Source: Stenopsyche tienmushanensis (taxonomy: Eukaryota; Arthropoda; Insecta; Trichoptera; Stenopsychidae). From it: DNA of 64,000 nucleotides. Below the pieces are notes generated by a model that ran no database searches, was not told where the DNA came from, and saw only the letters and a program-made list of their open reading frames with translations. Shown piece by piece: positions 46,601-58,741 of the stretch. Numbering within the stretch: position 1 is the stretch's first letter; every line of letters begins with the position of its first letter. Made by a program: the position numbers and the translations under genes. The stretch spans positions 1,116,001-1,180,000 of the forward strand of contig WACJ01000125.1 in NCBI GenBank assembly GCA_008973525.1, in the 5' to 3' direction.

Positions 46601-47140
46601 GGAGCTGAGATATCAAGAATTACAACATGAATTTTTAACCACATAGGACTCTGAAAAGCTATTTTTCAATTTAAGTTTCATCAATAAAAAAACTGTTTCC
46701 AAATTAACAACTATAATTATTCTTGAAATGAAAAAAAATATGTAAAACATATTTTGATTTATGTAAATGTAAAGATAATTGCACATTAAGGCGCAGGATT
46801 TTTTAAAACCTTCTTCTACCAACACTCAAATTGACGGTTTAAAAAAAACACACAGATTCTTTAACCAAAATACCGCCAAAATTTAGAGAATTTGAACAAA
46901 AAACTTGTATTTTCAAAATATGATAACTTTTTGACAAGTCAACGTATTAAGACCAAATTTGGATTGTAGTTTTTTACAGTCTGTTCCAATGTTATATAAT
47001 ATAGTAAAATTAATTAAAATCAGACTGTATTTTGCGTACTAGTAAATAAATATGGAAATGTGTTAAATATCATTAAAATAACGATAATTAAAATATTGTG
47101 TTCAGTAAGAGTAAGATTTTTTGTTTGTTTTTTTTTATTT
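46601..47140. other. AT-rich stretch, nothing recognised
   Basis: No gene or repeat assigned. Confidence 0.4.
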
Positions 47141-47330
47141 TCAAAATTTATTACAAAAACCAATTTTTAAAGAAATTTTGACCAAAGTAGAAGACGATCA
47201 ATCGCTGAAAGTTTTAGAAATTCGGAAAAAAATCACAATTCTAGATTGTGTAAACCACTTTAAATGTTTAGAGACAGATATTGCCAGAAGTGGTTGCAAA
47301 TGATATTGTTATTACATCCAGAAATTATGA
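47141..47330 (+). mobile_element. Possible pogo/Tigger transposase scrap
   Basis: The frame reads KEILTKVEDDQSLKVLEIRK then KITILDCVNHFKCLETDIARSG, resembling the jerky/Tigger segment in which a WK.YTILDCI block precedes the C-terminal linker. Too short for certainty and not obviously the same family as 4051-4952. Confidence 0.4.
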
Positions 47331-49499
47331 AATTTCTCAAATTATTGATTTATCAAAATTTCTAAAGAAATATCACATGCACCTACTATAATTTTGAATA
47401 AATATTTTTAATATAACAAACTGTGGATCATTTTTTCGTGGATTTTTCGGAATGAATCTTCAAATTTAATATGAATTCAAAGACTTCATTTACGCGTTTT
47501 TTTTTTGTAAAATGGCACTTATCTTATATTTTTATATGAATTCTTTGCCTTTTTATTTAAGCGGTTTCTATTTACGCAGCTTTCTGAAGAACGTATATAT
47601 ACAAAAATTTGTGGATAAAAATTTTAAGCTGCCAATTTGTTTTTGCTATATTTAACAATTAATCTTTGTATTAAAAGTAATTTTAGTTATATATAATATT
47701 AATGATATCAATATAAATTTAAATGAGATTTTTTTAGATGTATAGACTTAAAGTGATGATAATTACAGATCTGTGCGGCCCACATTTATAGGGTTAAAAA
47801 CACATATTTTTTTAAAATAAATTTGGTCGTCTACGAATAAAGCCTTCCCAGATGTGTTATCATTTTTTTATAATATATTTTGTTTTAACATCAACAATTA
47901 GCCAAAATTTTAAGTTATTTAAAGTGGCTTGTTTGGAAAATGTTGTGCAAAGAAGCAATGAGATTTTGAAGTAATAAATTGCTCGTTAATTGAAATATTT
48001 TAGCGTGTCTATTGTCTATAAATTATATAGAATGGTTATCTGGGGTTAATAGAATTTCCATATATTTTGAATAATTTCATGATGATGATTTTATAATATT
48101 TTTATTCATAATCATTATGATCTAATAACCATAATCAGTCTACTGCAAAATCCTTAAATATTCGATCAAGAATGAGGATCACACCCTATATTACATGAAT
48201 ACTCATCGACTTTTAATGCTGACCCTTTTTGACACAGAGATGAACGTTTGATGAATACTTTTGTGCTACTTTTTAATGGGAGACCCTTCGTATCAAATAA
48301 TATTTGATGGCGATCCAATTTCATATTTGCGATGATAATACCAGATTTCCAAGAACGCCATAATATATATCATGACTCATCGAGTAGTATTCCTGGTAAC
48401 TATCATCAGATTTAAATAGCATGCGTAGAAACTGACTTTAATTATATCATATAAATACGGCTCTAAACGTATTTTATCTAAAGTTTCAATGGATCCGAGA
48501 AATTTTCCCGAATCAACTCGATGCATTTAAGTGCAGCATAAATAAGGTCATATTACAAAACTATATTTTGTGCAATCATTAAATTCAATTTGTTAAGCTC
48601 AACAATAAAACATCAAATTGAATTTATTTTTCGAACGAATTTGATGAATAATGGAGAATATATATGGAAAATTCAAGCAGGACGTAATTAATTTCTGTTT
48701 CAGTCGTTTCAACCCTTTATTAGCGGTGAAAATTGAGGATTATCACCTAATTGCTCGGATTTTATATGAGCTTGTCGTCAAATATGATAAATTGTTTTAA
48801 AAAATGAGACATCAACAATGTAAAGTAATAAATGTCAAATAAAAATGTACAAATTTGAATAAAAATGAATGAGTGCGTGCATAGTATAAATTACTATATA
48901 GATTAATAGTTTATGCAAGAAGGAAAATATATCCATTTTCTATATATCGATTCTAATATACAGGACATAGGACCGCAAAGATTTAATCTTAAAAAAATTG
49001 TCGGTCCTTGTGCAAAACATATTTTTTTGTTGAAAGCATTTCAGTAGCAATATTATTAAATAATTAATTACATTTTGTTATCAATGCAAAAAAATATCAA
49101 GTACTCGTAAATATGACACTTCGTGGATATGAATCTTGTTGCAAAATTTTAAAATATGTACTTGTAATTAAGAGACCAAAATTCAGGCAGGGCAATATAT
49201 GAATGTCTAATTTGTAGCAAAAAATAAAATATAATTTAAGAATTTAGATCATTTTGTCATTTATTCATAGATCTTCTTCTGCTTAAAAAAAATCTATTTA
49301 AATTATTATTACCAAATTTATCTATACATGGAAAGCAATGAAAATTTTCGCCTTTTAGTACAGCTCTTATAAAGTTAAGAAGGTTATATATAATACAATT
49401 TAAATCAATTTAAAATTAAATTCTTTGAACAATATATTTATATGTATATGTAGGTTTTTGGTTTATAAGTAAATTTGTCAGGTGCGAAGGGAGGTTTTA
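47331..49499. other. Long AT-rich stretch, nothing recognised
   Basis: No frame over 60 codons with a domain. Short palindromic AT runs only. I found no repeat shared with other parts of the window. Confidence 0.45.
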
Positions 49500-50330
49500 T
49501 TTCTCAAAAGCGTTTGTTCGCGCCGTGAAATATGTAGAAGATTGGATGAAATCCCAAAGATTAATATCTTTTAACAACGGATGGATTTCATGGAATCTCC
49601 TTAAAGACGTGCTGAAATTACGCGATAGCCCGTTGGAGGTATTATAACACCCGATACATTTTCAGCAACTAAGAAAAAGTCCTCCTTATTTCATTTTTAA
49701 AGATAACATTTTTCTTTTGCGTCCATTATAAGCCGCACATAAGCTGCCGGTACGTGTTTTATCAAAGAAATTGCAAAACTAAATAAATAAATGTCGGTCA
49801 CGCTCCCGGCTTAACTTTTGGTCACAGAGAAACCAAAGCCCATTACTGCCCCTCAACTCTATAAAAGTTATCGTCTTGATTCCAGTATCGAACTTTTGAG
49901 GGGCAATAAAAACAGTTGGCAAGTCATGCCACAGGGTTGGCTCTTCTTAATGCTGAAGTATTAACGGCCAACAAGTCAATTCGTACGAGTCAAATTGGGC
50001 AAGTTGTAATCCCACCCCTTGTTTGATTTTATGTACCCAATTTCGCCGAACGAACCTTCTTCCACGCAGCCAAGGTCTAGTCAGATTACGTGTGCTCCCG
50101 TTTGATACTTTGTATTGTTTGATTATTTCGGTTAATGGCGCCGGTTAGTGGGAATGCTTCAATTGACATATTTGATGGCTTATTTCCACAAACAGGCCCA
50201 CACAAACAACTCCCATCCGTGTTTGAATATGTTGATTATAAATATTTGCTCAGCAATTAACATACGATGGATATGTGCACGCGTATAAATAAACATGTTG
50301 CAAACATCCACCCCCACAGACGCTGCTCGT
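49500..50330. promoter_or_regulatory. Candidate regulatory island
   Basis: The GC rise extends over about 800 bp (strongest 49800-50200), with TTGTAATCCCACCCC and CAGATTACG (K50-type cores) and TTCCACAAACAGG. The frame at 50267-50605 has no domain. Confidence 0.35.
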
Positions 50331-50684
50331 GCTATTCCTTCATTTTCCTACCTTGGTGGCATGTTGTTCGGAGATGTTATCGGCTGCATTTTAAGTGTTT
50401 TATGTATGAACTTCCCTCAACTTGCTTTACGACCTCAATTATTTTGAAGAAGGCTGTAAAAAAGATTCCAAGTTTGGCCATTAAATGTCACTTTTGTACG
50501 ATCATTACAAGTATGCATATTAAATTACCTTTACACACAAAAAAGATTCCTTATCGTTGGAAAACATCTTTAATTTTTAATTTTATCACCTTTTTATTAT
50601 CGTAAAGTGGTAGAAAATATTATACTATCTAAAGTAGAAATATTCCATTTTTATATTTATATCGTTCATTCTTTGTTATCGACA

Positions 50685-51540
50685 TTAGCTCAACCCGTCT
50701 CTCACTTGAAAATGCATGTTTTGCGCGGCGATTTTGTAGGTCTGTTCACGTGAAAATGAGTGTTGTATAATAAGATGTTGAAAACTGATACAAAATTTAA
50801 TTTTTAGAGTACGATCAGTCAACAATGAGACTAATTCTTCTTCGGCATATAAAAATTCACAATACCATAAGTATATCGTATCCATAAGGAAGGAAAATAA
50901 TGTTCTTGAAAATAATTTGCTAAAAATAGTTCCTTTGGAATGTTTTCGTTAAGTGAAGGACACACATCTACTTTTTTCTATTATTTGATTTTTCCAAAGA
51001 GTTATATTTTTTCGAAATCCTATCATTTGGTCAATGGATGTCAAAAAAAAATAGATTTTCCTTGAATGCTTGTGTTAACTTCATTTAAGTAATTAAAAAT
51101 ATCTGCTAAATATGCCACATTATTACACTAATCATTATTCTGAAGACGTTTTACAAAATCATCCATACCTTCATTTCGAAAAAAGATGAACAATTCATTC
51201 TTAAGTTCTATGAATCGACATAAAACTTTACACCTAGATAACCACCTGAATTCCCCTGAATCCCATAGTGTTGCTGGTAATGTTTTCGAAATTAAAGATT
51301 CTCTACGTTAAAAACAGTGCGTAGTTATAATATTAGGGTTTCTTGTCTTTGCAAAGGTAACAAATGAGGAAATAGAATCAAAAACATATTTTACTGTCGT
51401 ATGCTTGATAAGTTCTTTGCAGCATACATATTGATTAACTCTTTCGTTGACTTTCATAATTTCGTCAACGACTTTTTCGGTTTTCACTATTTTGCATAAT
51501 TTGCATAAAAACGCAGAGCACCAGTTTAGAGCCACTGGTC
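50685..51540 (-). mobile_element. hAT (ZBED5/Charlie-type) relic 2 with terminal repeat
   Basis: The minus strand starts at a TIR-like end (CAGTGGCTCTAAACTGGTGC, near 51531-51512). It continues with KIVKTEKVVDEIMKVNERV, TVKYVFDSISSF, NIITTHCF, then FRWLSRCKVLCRFIELKNEL (about 51250-51190), the diagnostic WLSRGKVL.RF.EL block. The C-terminus reads EELVSLLTDRTLKIKF (50840-50790). The BED finger and N-terminal half are deleted, bringing the TIR next to the middle of the transposase. Confidence 0.82.
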
Positions 51541-51800
51541 TAGAGAGTATTTCTTTTCAATCCATTCATATTGTTTGAATGAGCGCATTGATCATCATTG
51601 AAAATGATCATTTTGGTTTAGCCTCATGTCGTTCATAGACCGTATTCCGATACTCTCTATAAGAAATTTAAAAAATATTTCCTTGTCTATGAAGTCATAC
51701 AAACCGATTGATCAAGCGTATTCAATCAACGTTGGAGCTTTTTAAGATAAAAACGAATTTCTAAACTTGATTATTGATTATGCTATGGATATTTTCTTAT
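51541..51800. other. No supported gene
   Basis: AT-rich link between the hAT relic and the upstream edge of microexon copy A. Confidence 0.35.
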
Positions 51801-52009
51801 ATGTATTTAGATGCATCCCTAAATTTTCAAAATTGCTGATGAAACAACAACCGATTAAGCATCATAATGATAATGGACGTTATATTTAGAATTTAATCTA
51901 ATTTTCTAAAACCAATTAAAAAATTATAAATAATTTAAATTAAATGAATTTAAACAATAAATACACTCATTTGTTAAACAATCATCAAATCACATTAAAC
52001 GAACCGACT
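51801..52009 (+). promoter_or_regulatory. Conserved 5' flank of microexon copy A
   Basis: Aligns with 20045-20265 upstream of copy B: CTAAATTTTCAAAATTGCTG, GATGAAACAA, ATAATGGACGTTA, TCATCAAATCA and TTAAACGAA. Paralogy starting about 210 bp before the ATG suggests that promoter and 5' UTR were copied with the gene. No textbook TATA/Inr pair stands out. Confidence 0.55.
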
Positions 52010-52757
52010 ATGCAGAATTCTAAACGTTCTCTGTATAACGTTAAAAAATTGTCAAATGCGACGTGTTGTATTTGTAAGTATTTGTCTAAACACATATTAT
52101 ATTTGAGTGTGTTTTAATATATTTATTATGCATTCATTTTCTGTTTATCATTGTTATAAAGGTCGGAGAAAATTGGGCTCTAAGATAAAAAGGAAATCTC
52201 GTAATGGTAAGTATTTGCCTCAATGAAGGAAATGTAAGATTGTTTTTAAGTATATTTATGATGCATATTAATTTTTTGTTTATAATTGTTATAAAGGTCG
52301 GAAAAAATTGTATCCTCAGATAAATAAGAGATCTCGTACTAGTAAGTTTTGCCCCAATAAAGGATATATTGGATTGTTTTTAAATCTATTTATGATGCAT
52401 ATTAATTTTTCGTTTATCATTGTTAAAAAGTTCGAAAGAGACCACATCCTAAGACAAATGCGACATCTTGTATTGGTAAGTCTGTGCCTAAATACATAAT
52501 ATATTTGAGTGTTTTTGAATTTATTTTTGATGCATATTTTGTGTTGTTTTTTTTTTTTTGAACAAATAGCACACAAAATTGCAAGTAAACAATCATCTAG
52601 CCGCTCTGATTCGACTAATCCAATTGGTAATAGTAACATCACCATACAAGATGACGATCATATATGTGAATTTTCTAAATTAGATAAATTTCTTTTATTA
52701 TTTATAGAAATATATTGGAAATTGAAATCAAAATTTATGGAAAAATCAACCCTTTAA
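52010..52757 (+). CDS. Microexon-array gene, copy A (128 aa)
   Basis: Five exons: 52010-52073 (64 nt, ATG), 52162-52206, 52297-52341, 52431-52475 (each 45 nt, phase 1-1) and 52570-52757 (to TAA). Introns are 88, 90, 89 and 94 nt with GTAAGT donors. Joined length is 387 nt with no stop. The modules read RRKLGSKIKRKSRN, RKKLYPQINKRSRT and RKRPHPKTNATSCI, so the middle one is almost the first module of copy B and the last is like the repeated module of B. The last exon encodes a Ser-rich stretch, QDDDHICEFSKLDKF and LLLFIEIYWKLK. Homology to B stops a few codons before the stop, leaving different C-terminal ends. Basic modules plus a hydrophobic acidic tail give no known domain, and the modelled start has no signal peptide. 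It is the cleaner member, with no transposon inside. Confidence 0.78.
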
Positions 52758-52869
52758 AATTTCGTGTCGAAAATGGACGAAAATTTTATCATGTTCTGAA
52801 AATGATTTATCCGATTTATTGATAATTATTTTAATGGATTTGACATTATGATAACGATAATCATATTTT

Positions 52870-52875
52870 AATAAA
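52870..52875 (+). terminator. Poly(A) signal of microexon copy A
   Basis: AATAAA about 113 nt after the stop. This is AT-rich sequence, so chance matches are common. Confidence 0.4.
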
Positions 52876-52879
52876 GAAA

Positions 52880-53396
52880 ATTACAAAAATTTTCATCTAT
52901 AATATTCTTTATATTTTTAAAATGACATATTTGATATTTATATTCACAGATTAAAATTTTTCAAAAACCCTACAATTTATTACGACTTGTATTGTTTCTA
53001 AAATAATAAATGTGTATCTCTGTTGAATATGAACTGATACAAAATCGTTTTATTTTAAACTTAAATTTAGAGTATGAAATCTGAAAAATGTGCGAAATTA
53101 AGGGGGGCAAACCCTTACAGTGTCCAAAAAAATCGTTTTTTTTTAATTATGTATTTTGAAGTATAACATATTGAGAGTATACTATAAAAGAAAAAAATCG
53201 GAATATAAAATATTTACGAACTAGGAAGTCAGATCAGGTAGGAGCGCTTGGAGTTGAGCAACCTTTCTTTCGCAATAAATTTGTTTAAATCTTTTCCATC
53301 TTTAGTTTTATTATAGAAGATGTTCCTAAAAATATTTTAAACAAAACTATTGTTATATTTTACTCATATATCTGTAACTGTAGGTATGCGAAATTA
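52880..53396. other. AT-rich stretch, nothing recognised
   Basis: No gene or repeat assigned. Confidence 0.4.
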
Positions 53397-53439
53397 ACGT
53401 TGTTCGAAGTCTGCTCGAAGTTGCTCGAAGTCACGGTTT

Positions 53440-54065
53440 AGCTCGATAATTGGTGATGTGTGGTTGAGTTTTCGAAGCAAAAATGTCAAAATATTTTAAT
53501 AAAGAAACGAAAGATAGAAAAGTTCGAGGAATTTAAAAAAATACATTGTCGTGGGAATCTAACTGGAATCAAAAGCTGGTGCAAATGGCAGAAAGCTATG
53601 CCTTTTAAAAATATCCAAAGCTTGAAGATCTGACTCCATTTCTTGGTCAAGTGATAGAACAACATATCTTATCAATTTACAAAGATTTGTCCAGGGATAA
53701 ATTACTTCAAAGATGCAATACTTGACATTTAACTTGACGGTTTGGCGACTGGCTTCAAAGCACCTGCGTTCTGGTGTAAAAATCATTGAAATATCAACAT
53801 ACATTGCTGCTGGGATATTTAATAATGACTATTTTAAAGATGATGAATACATTAAATATAATTATTGACATCTACTATAAAGTCTTTGCTGAAAACACCG
53901 ACGAAGCGCAGTTAGCAAGGCAGAACCGTAAAAGTCTTTCTGCACAAAAGCAGCTCGGATTACCCGAAAACATCAGCTACTCGAAGATAATTAACTTTTT
54001 GAATGCTGAAGATCTATTTTATGTGCCTGGAATTATTGATTTATCGGTAAGTTACCAAAATTGAT
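53440..54065 (+). pseudogene. Relic of an arthropod DNA-transposon protein, class not assigned
   Basis: Broken frames in order: MSKYFNKETKDRK (53483-), SWNQKLVQMAESYAF, ILSIYKDLSRDKLLQRC (53665-53716), FGDWLQST, then KHLRSGVKIIEISTYIAAGI (53758-53816) and NTDEAQLARQNRKSLSAQK (53899-53955), ending FYVPGIIDLS (54018-54047). The order IYKDLS..LL.RC, then VEI..Y.AA..FN, then E.R.ARQ, then YGPGI.D recurs in poorly annotated repetitive proteins of insects and mites. At least four frame breaks. Confidence 0.5.
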
Positions 54066-54289
54066 AGTTTTATCGTATTGAAACTTTAAACGAGATAATC
54101 TCGAAAATACTCAATTTTCAAAATGTTCGCTAGCTGTAGCTTAAAAGTTGTAAATCGATCTGACTGAAATTTTGGGATGTTACCTCACTATGAGCCAATA
54201 AAGCTAAAGTTTTAAGGTTTTCTCGTAAACAGATTATTTTTTTGGGGTAAAAATTATCAAGATTGTTTCATATCAGAAGATGGAAGCTC

Positions 54290-54605
54290 AGAGCGAAAAG
54301 TTATTCAAAAATCAAGAAATAATTCATACAAAGACGATCAACTGGACAGCCAATATCTGGTCCATTACTGTGTAAAAAAAGCAATATTTTTCAATACAAA
54401 ATTAAATGGAGATTCCACCTTCAAAGTAAGTTTAGTTAGCTTAAAGCCAAAATCGATCATTGGTTCTTTTAATAAAAACTAATTTACCATACGTGTGTGA
54501 GTATGTAAATCCAGACGAATAAAAAATATTCATACTTTCCCTGTCAATTATGATTACTTTCGATTATCCGAATTACTTTCAACTAATCAAGATAATTAAT
54601 AAAAG
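54290..54605 (+). mobile_element. pogo/Tigger relic, copy 2 (deleted)
   Basis: Same family as 4051-4952. Both read GQPIS(G/D)PLLC then the KLNGD-like block, and both end with CCCTGTCAA followed by TTTCGATTATCCG and an AATCAAG(G/A)T terminal word. The transposase between the HTH and the 3' end is missing here. Confidence 0.7.
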
Positions 54606-55240
54606 ATAAATGCGTATATAAAATATGAATTTATAGTAGAAAATGTGCAATTTTAATGATGAAAATATTTATCCATTGTACATCTGTCTCTTGGCTTCTA
54701 TTCAAATTATTTGACACTGATTGATTTTTTGAGAGACGTTCTTCTTCAATAATTAGACTTCCATTGTGAACATCTTAAACAGGAACAAGGGATCGTTGAA
54801 AGCCCAAATCTTTTGTTGAATAGAATCATCTTTGGACTGAATGAATATTGTCTAAATTACAATTTATACTTAAAATATATTAACACTTGTAATTGAATGT
54901 CACATGCCATGTTAAAGTTGTTAGTTTGCTATAAATAACATGATCCTACCTAATAGGACAAGGCATCGGTGAATTAATTGATTTTAAGCACCTGGAGTAA
55001 GATCTTATAAAAACGTTTAAGAACCACTGCTCTATAACAAGAGATGATATTCTTTTGTAATGTTGACATACTTTGGAGGAGTATTATCATTAAACGGGCC
55101 CAAAAAAGAAGATGTTACCCTTATTTTTACATTATTCCGGTAGCATCTTTGTGGCCGCAAATAAAACAGAATGTTGGTGTTTTTATATGTTTCAAAATGT
55201 TCCTGAATTAATAGGCTTTTTAATATACATGAAGTAATAA
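54606..55240. other. AT-rich, with one hAT-like end near 55018-55043
   Basis: ACGTTTAAGAACCACTGCTC is the reverse complement of an hAT end (GAGCAGTGGTTCTTAAACG). Its partner end was not found. The rest shows nothing. Confidence 0.4.
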
Positions 55241-55640
55241 ACGTGGTTGTCCATGCGTGGAAATGAAAAGAAAATATGTATCAATTCGTCAAAGGATCCT
55301 TCGGTATTCCATTTTTGATAGGCCCTCATCACAATGGCGAAAGATTTCCATTTACATTTCCTCCTTTGCATTTTCTATCTGTTGTCTGAGCAAAACGGCC
55401 GATGAAAACAAATCCATCTGTAAGATTGCCCACAGGTTTTTTTTCAATTTTATTTTCTTCCAGGGTAAAAAAGCATCTACATAAAAAAAGGAAGGAGGAG
55501 GCGGAAGAGCCGAGTGATCTGCGAATCGGTGAGCAGTCTTTTTGCATTATTCATTACCCGGCAACACAATGAGGCCACTGCAGGGAACGCTCTTTGATCT
55601 TTTGTAATTGAGAGCCGAGAGGTGGCTTAAACCCAAATCA
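55241..55640. promoter_or_regulatory. Candidate non-coding island
   Basis: GC-richer stretch with opposed frames (55257-55484 + and 55329-55547 -) that have no domain. Contains AACGGCCGATG and GGAGGAGGCGGAAGAGCC. Confidence 0.25.
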
Positions 55641-56149
55641 ATTTCACAGGGATGATAAAATAATACCACGAATCATTTTACAGGGGAATGGTTATATTTT
55701 TATCCTCTAGCCTGGAATAAATTCCAATATTACGCATTCACTTACATTATTTTATGGTATATTCACTTTGCAGGGCATTTAAATAGAGGCGATACACTTT
55801 TTATTGAGTTACAGTTATCTGTTTATACTGTTGTGTTTATATGGTAATTTTAACAAGAAGAGAATCTTGACTCCCTGTGGGAGCATTTGAAAAATGAAGA
55901 AGGAAAGTTTTGAACAAGATGCAGAAAGCATTGAAGGAGGAAATGCATGAGAGCGTCTAGAAAATTTTTAGCTTGGTAAAATGCTTTAGCATTGTAACAA
56001 TATTAGGAATATATTATACTGAATCGTTTGAATAAGAAAAATATTATAATATAAATTTTACACAAACTTCGAAGAATTCGTAATATAGGTAAAGATCATC
56101 GGGTAAATTTCATATTGAGATCCATATCAAGATCTTAAATTTGGCTTTC
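55641..56149. other. AT-rich stretch, nothing recognised
   Basis: No gene or repeat assigned. Confidence 0.4.
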
Positions 56150-56575
56150 TAAAAAAATATCATTTGCTTGGTGAAGAGGCCATGAAAACTCTAATTCAAA
56201 CTTCCATATGGGAAAAAGGCTTGTCATCTGTCGCAGCAATCAAAACACGGTATCAATATCGGCTTGAAATCCATTCAGTTCTTCGTCTTGCAGTTACATC
56301 ATTGGATCCAAATATAAATTTTATCCTATCAAATATCCAGGAACAATCATCACATTATGAATTTATATACCTTTTATAATTTAGTTATAACGAATTGTTA
56401 TATTTTATGAACTAGGTGCATTTTTAGACGCATTTGATCATTTAATTTCAAATTTAACACAAAATTCCAGTTAGTGGTCCGCTGGATAGAAATTGTGAGT
56501 TTTAGTCGTCCGTGTCCACTAAAAATAACCATTTAGTGGCCCGTGAGCGAAAAAAGGTTGCCGATCACTATTCTA
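56150..56575 (+). mobile_element. hAT (ZBED5/Charlie-type) 3' fragment
   Basis: The frame at 56164-56379 reads EEAMKTL, SSVAAIKTRYQYRLEIHSVL and RLAVTSLDPNI, the dimerisation block (hATC) of ZBED5-like transposases (usual form L..IKTKYRSRLD...LR..LS...P). Downstream the element ends at about 56570 with TIR-like AGTGATCGGCAACCTTTTTT in reverse and GGGCCACTAAA before it. Confidence 0.8.
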
Positions 56576-57879
56576 TAATATAATCGAAGAAATGTGTAAT
56601 ATATTTGTTTAAAACAATTTTAGAATAAACATAAAATAAAAATGCTACATTAAAGTTGAATATATTAAAATATTCTGAGAGATCATCGTTTAGAGCTAAA
56701 GCATTAAATTTTAAAGAAATAACGATCAAGATGATATAAAAAGGAAAACAATGCAAGACTCACAATTTTTGTAGAATTGGTATTAAATATATACCTCGTG
56801 CTTATGCTTAATAATTAAAAAATCTGGAGATAGCTCTCATGATCTAGATAAAAGACCAAACTATTGTAACAAAAAATATATTTGAATAGATCAATTTTTT
56901 AACCAAAATCACCAAAAACTTATGAACTTCTAAAATTTATCGATCAATCACCAATTCACGATTTTTTGCTATTAAAGAGAGTTTAAAATTAATATTGGAA
57001 TTGGTTAATAAATTAAAAATATTTTTCTTTATAGAAAATTATCCTCTAATGGAAAGAAGGAATTAGAAAAACTTTTCACCCCTTATAGTGAAATAAAAAT
57101 GAGTTATTGCGGAGTTTTTAATGTTAAAGAATCAAAATTTCAAAACAGCCTAGTAATAAGTCAAAAGAGTAAGATAATATGAGATAATGATGATGAATGA
57201 TCGATTTTATCAAATAATTTTCAATAAATATGATCTTAGTCTACCTTTCATCTGATCACCTCATAGCCTGATCTGCTCATTACCACTTCAATGTTTATCT
57301 CAAAAATTTTAGACGTGTAGACTCCAGAAGACCAGCCTTTTTCGGCTGTGATCTAACTACGCTGATTACGCTTTTTTCGCAATGGTTCATGCAGTTTATT
57401 TGTTATCATTTAGATGAAGAATTACTGAAAGGCTGATTAAGATCAGAAAAGAGTTGATTTATTTATGATAGTGATGTCTTCTATGTTTTCGAAGAAAATA
57501 CCTAAGATAAACTGTGTATAAATATGATTATTAAAATTGCGGAATCACGTCGGGGCATTTTCACTATATCATGCATTTTATACAAGATATATATTTTATA
57601 CATTTATACTTTTAAATCTAGAAAGTCATTCTTCGATACGCTCACCTCAGTGACTCGCGGAGAGAGTTTTCAAAATTGTCTCGAAAGTCGTGTTAATAAT
57701 CGATTGTACCATTTAGATGTTATCAATGAAGAGATTTTGTGTAAAAATATAATTAGGTATCAAATGTAATCATCAATTTATTTATATAATGTTTGTATAT
57801 TTTATCATAATTTATTAGTCTGAAATTCAGACAACTTACAAATGTTCACCTGTTAACATAGAAGGGCTCAATAGGCATA
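56576..57879. other. AT-rich stretch, nothing recognised
   Basis: Frames 56568-56756 (-) and 57524-57769 (+) have no domain. The former begins with TTG rather than ATG. Confidence 0.4.
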
Positions 57880-58520
57880 TAATTAGCACGATGGAGTTTT
57901 TCTTGCAATTTTTCTTTCCAGTTGAGGAAGTGCATTTTAATTTAAAATTGGCGAGGCAATCCTCCCTGCAATGCAATTGCTTTTCCGCTCGATTGCAATT
58001 CAAAACGTGCTCTTAGGTGGATCATTGATTCGGATACAGAATTAAAGATACTACTTTTTTCTTCTTTATCTGCGCTTCGGGATGAAAAAAAAATCTAACG
58101 AAATGAAATCCTCTCGACGGCATTTCATTACTATGTTTTTCGATACAAAACATACGCTCTCGCAAAACAAGTATCGGCGAGAAATATTATATGAATTTTT
58201 CATTGCTCGGTGAAATATGGCAAAACATTTATTACGCTTGTATTATGAGGGAGAAACTTTGTAACTTTCGTGTCAGTTACGCGACATAATGTTTTCATTA
58301 CTTTTAGTTTTTCCTATAGTTTTCCTCAAAGTCTTACGTGGGGTCGACGAAAGATTAAGAAGAGAAAAAGGAGAAAAGAAAACTCCGCAAGTGAGAATAA
58401 CACCTGTCCAAGATCAGAGTGCACGCTTGGAAGAGTTGTGTTCTGCTTTAAATTTGGAAAAAAGACGCAAAATGACCGACTCGATTAAACTTTTTAGCGA
58501 TTAAGAGGAGAAAGAATTTT
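57880..58520. promoter_or_regulatory. Weak candidate island
   Basis: Moderate GC with scattered CG. The A/G-rich block at 58330-58500 holds two overlapping + strand frames rich in Lys/Arg without a domain. Confidence 0.2.
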
Positions 58521-58741
58521 TCAGCACTGAAAATATATCACTCTCGGAGATAAAGCGGAAGGAAGTTCATAATTTAGAATTTTACTTACAATGAAGCGTT
58601 TTCCTTTGTAGAATGAAATAACTGTCGCCGTAGTTAGTAGACAATTCAAATCAAACGTCATAAATAAAATATTTTCAGCATAAAACTCATTAAATCTGAA
58701 CGCTTATACGTCGTTACTTATAAAAATACAGTAATTCAATA

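Noticed and set aside
9240..57660. Similarity between 9246-9275 and 57629-57660 (TTCGATACGCTCA shared)
   Set aside because: Only about 13 exact bases with weak extension. Not enough to call a repeat family.
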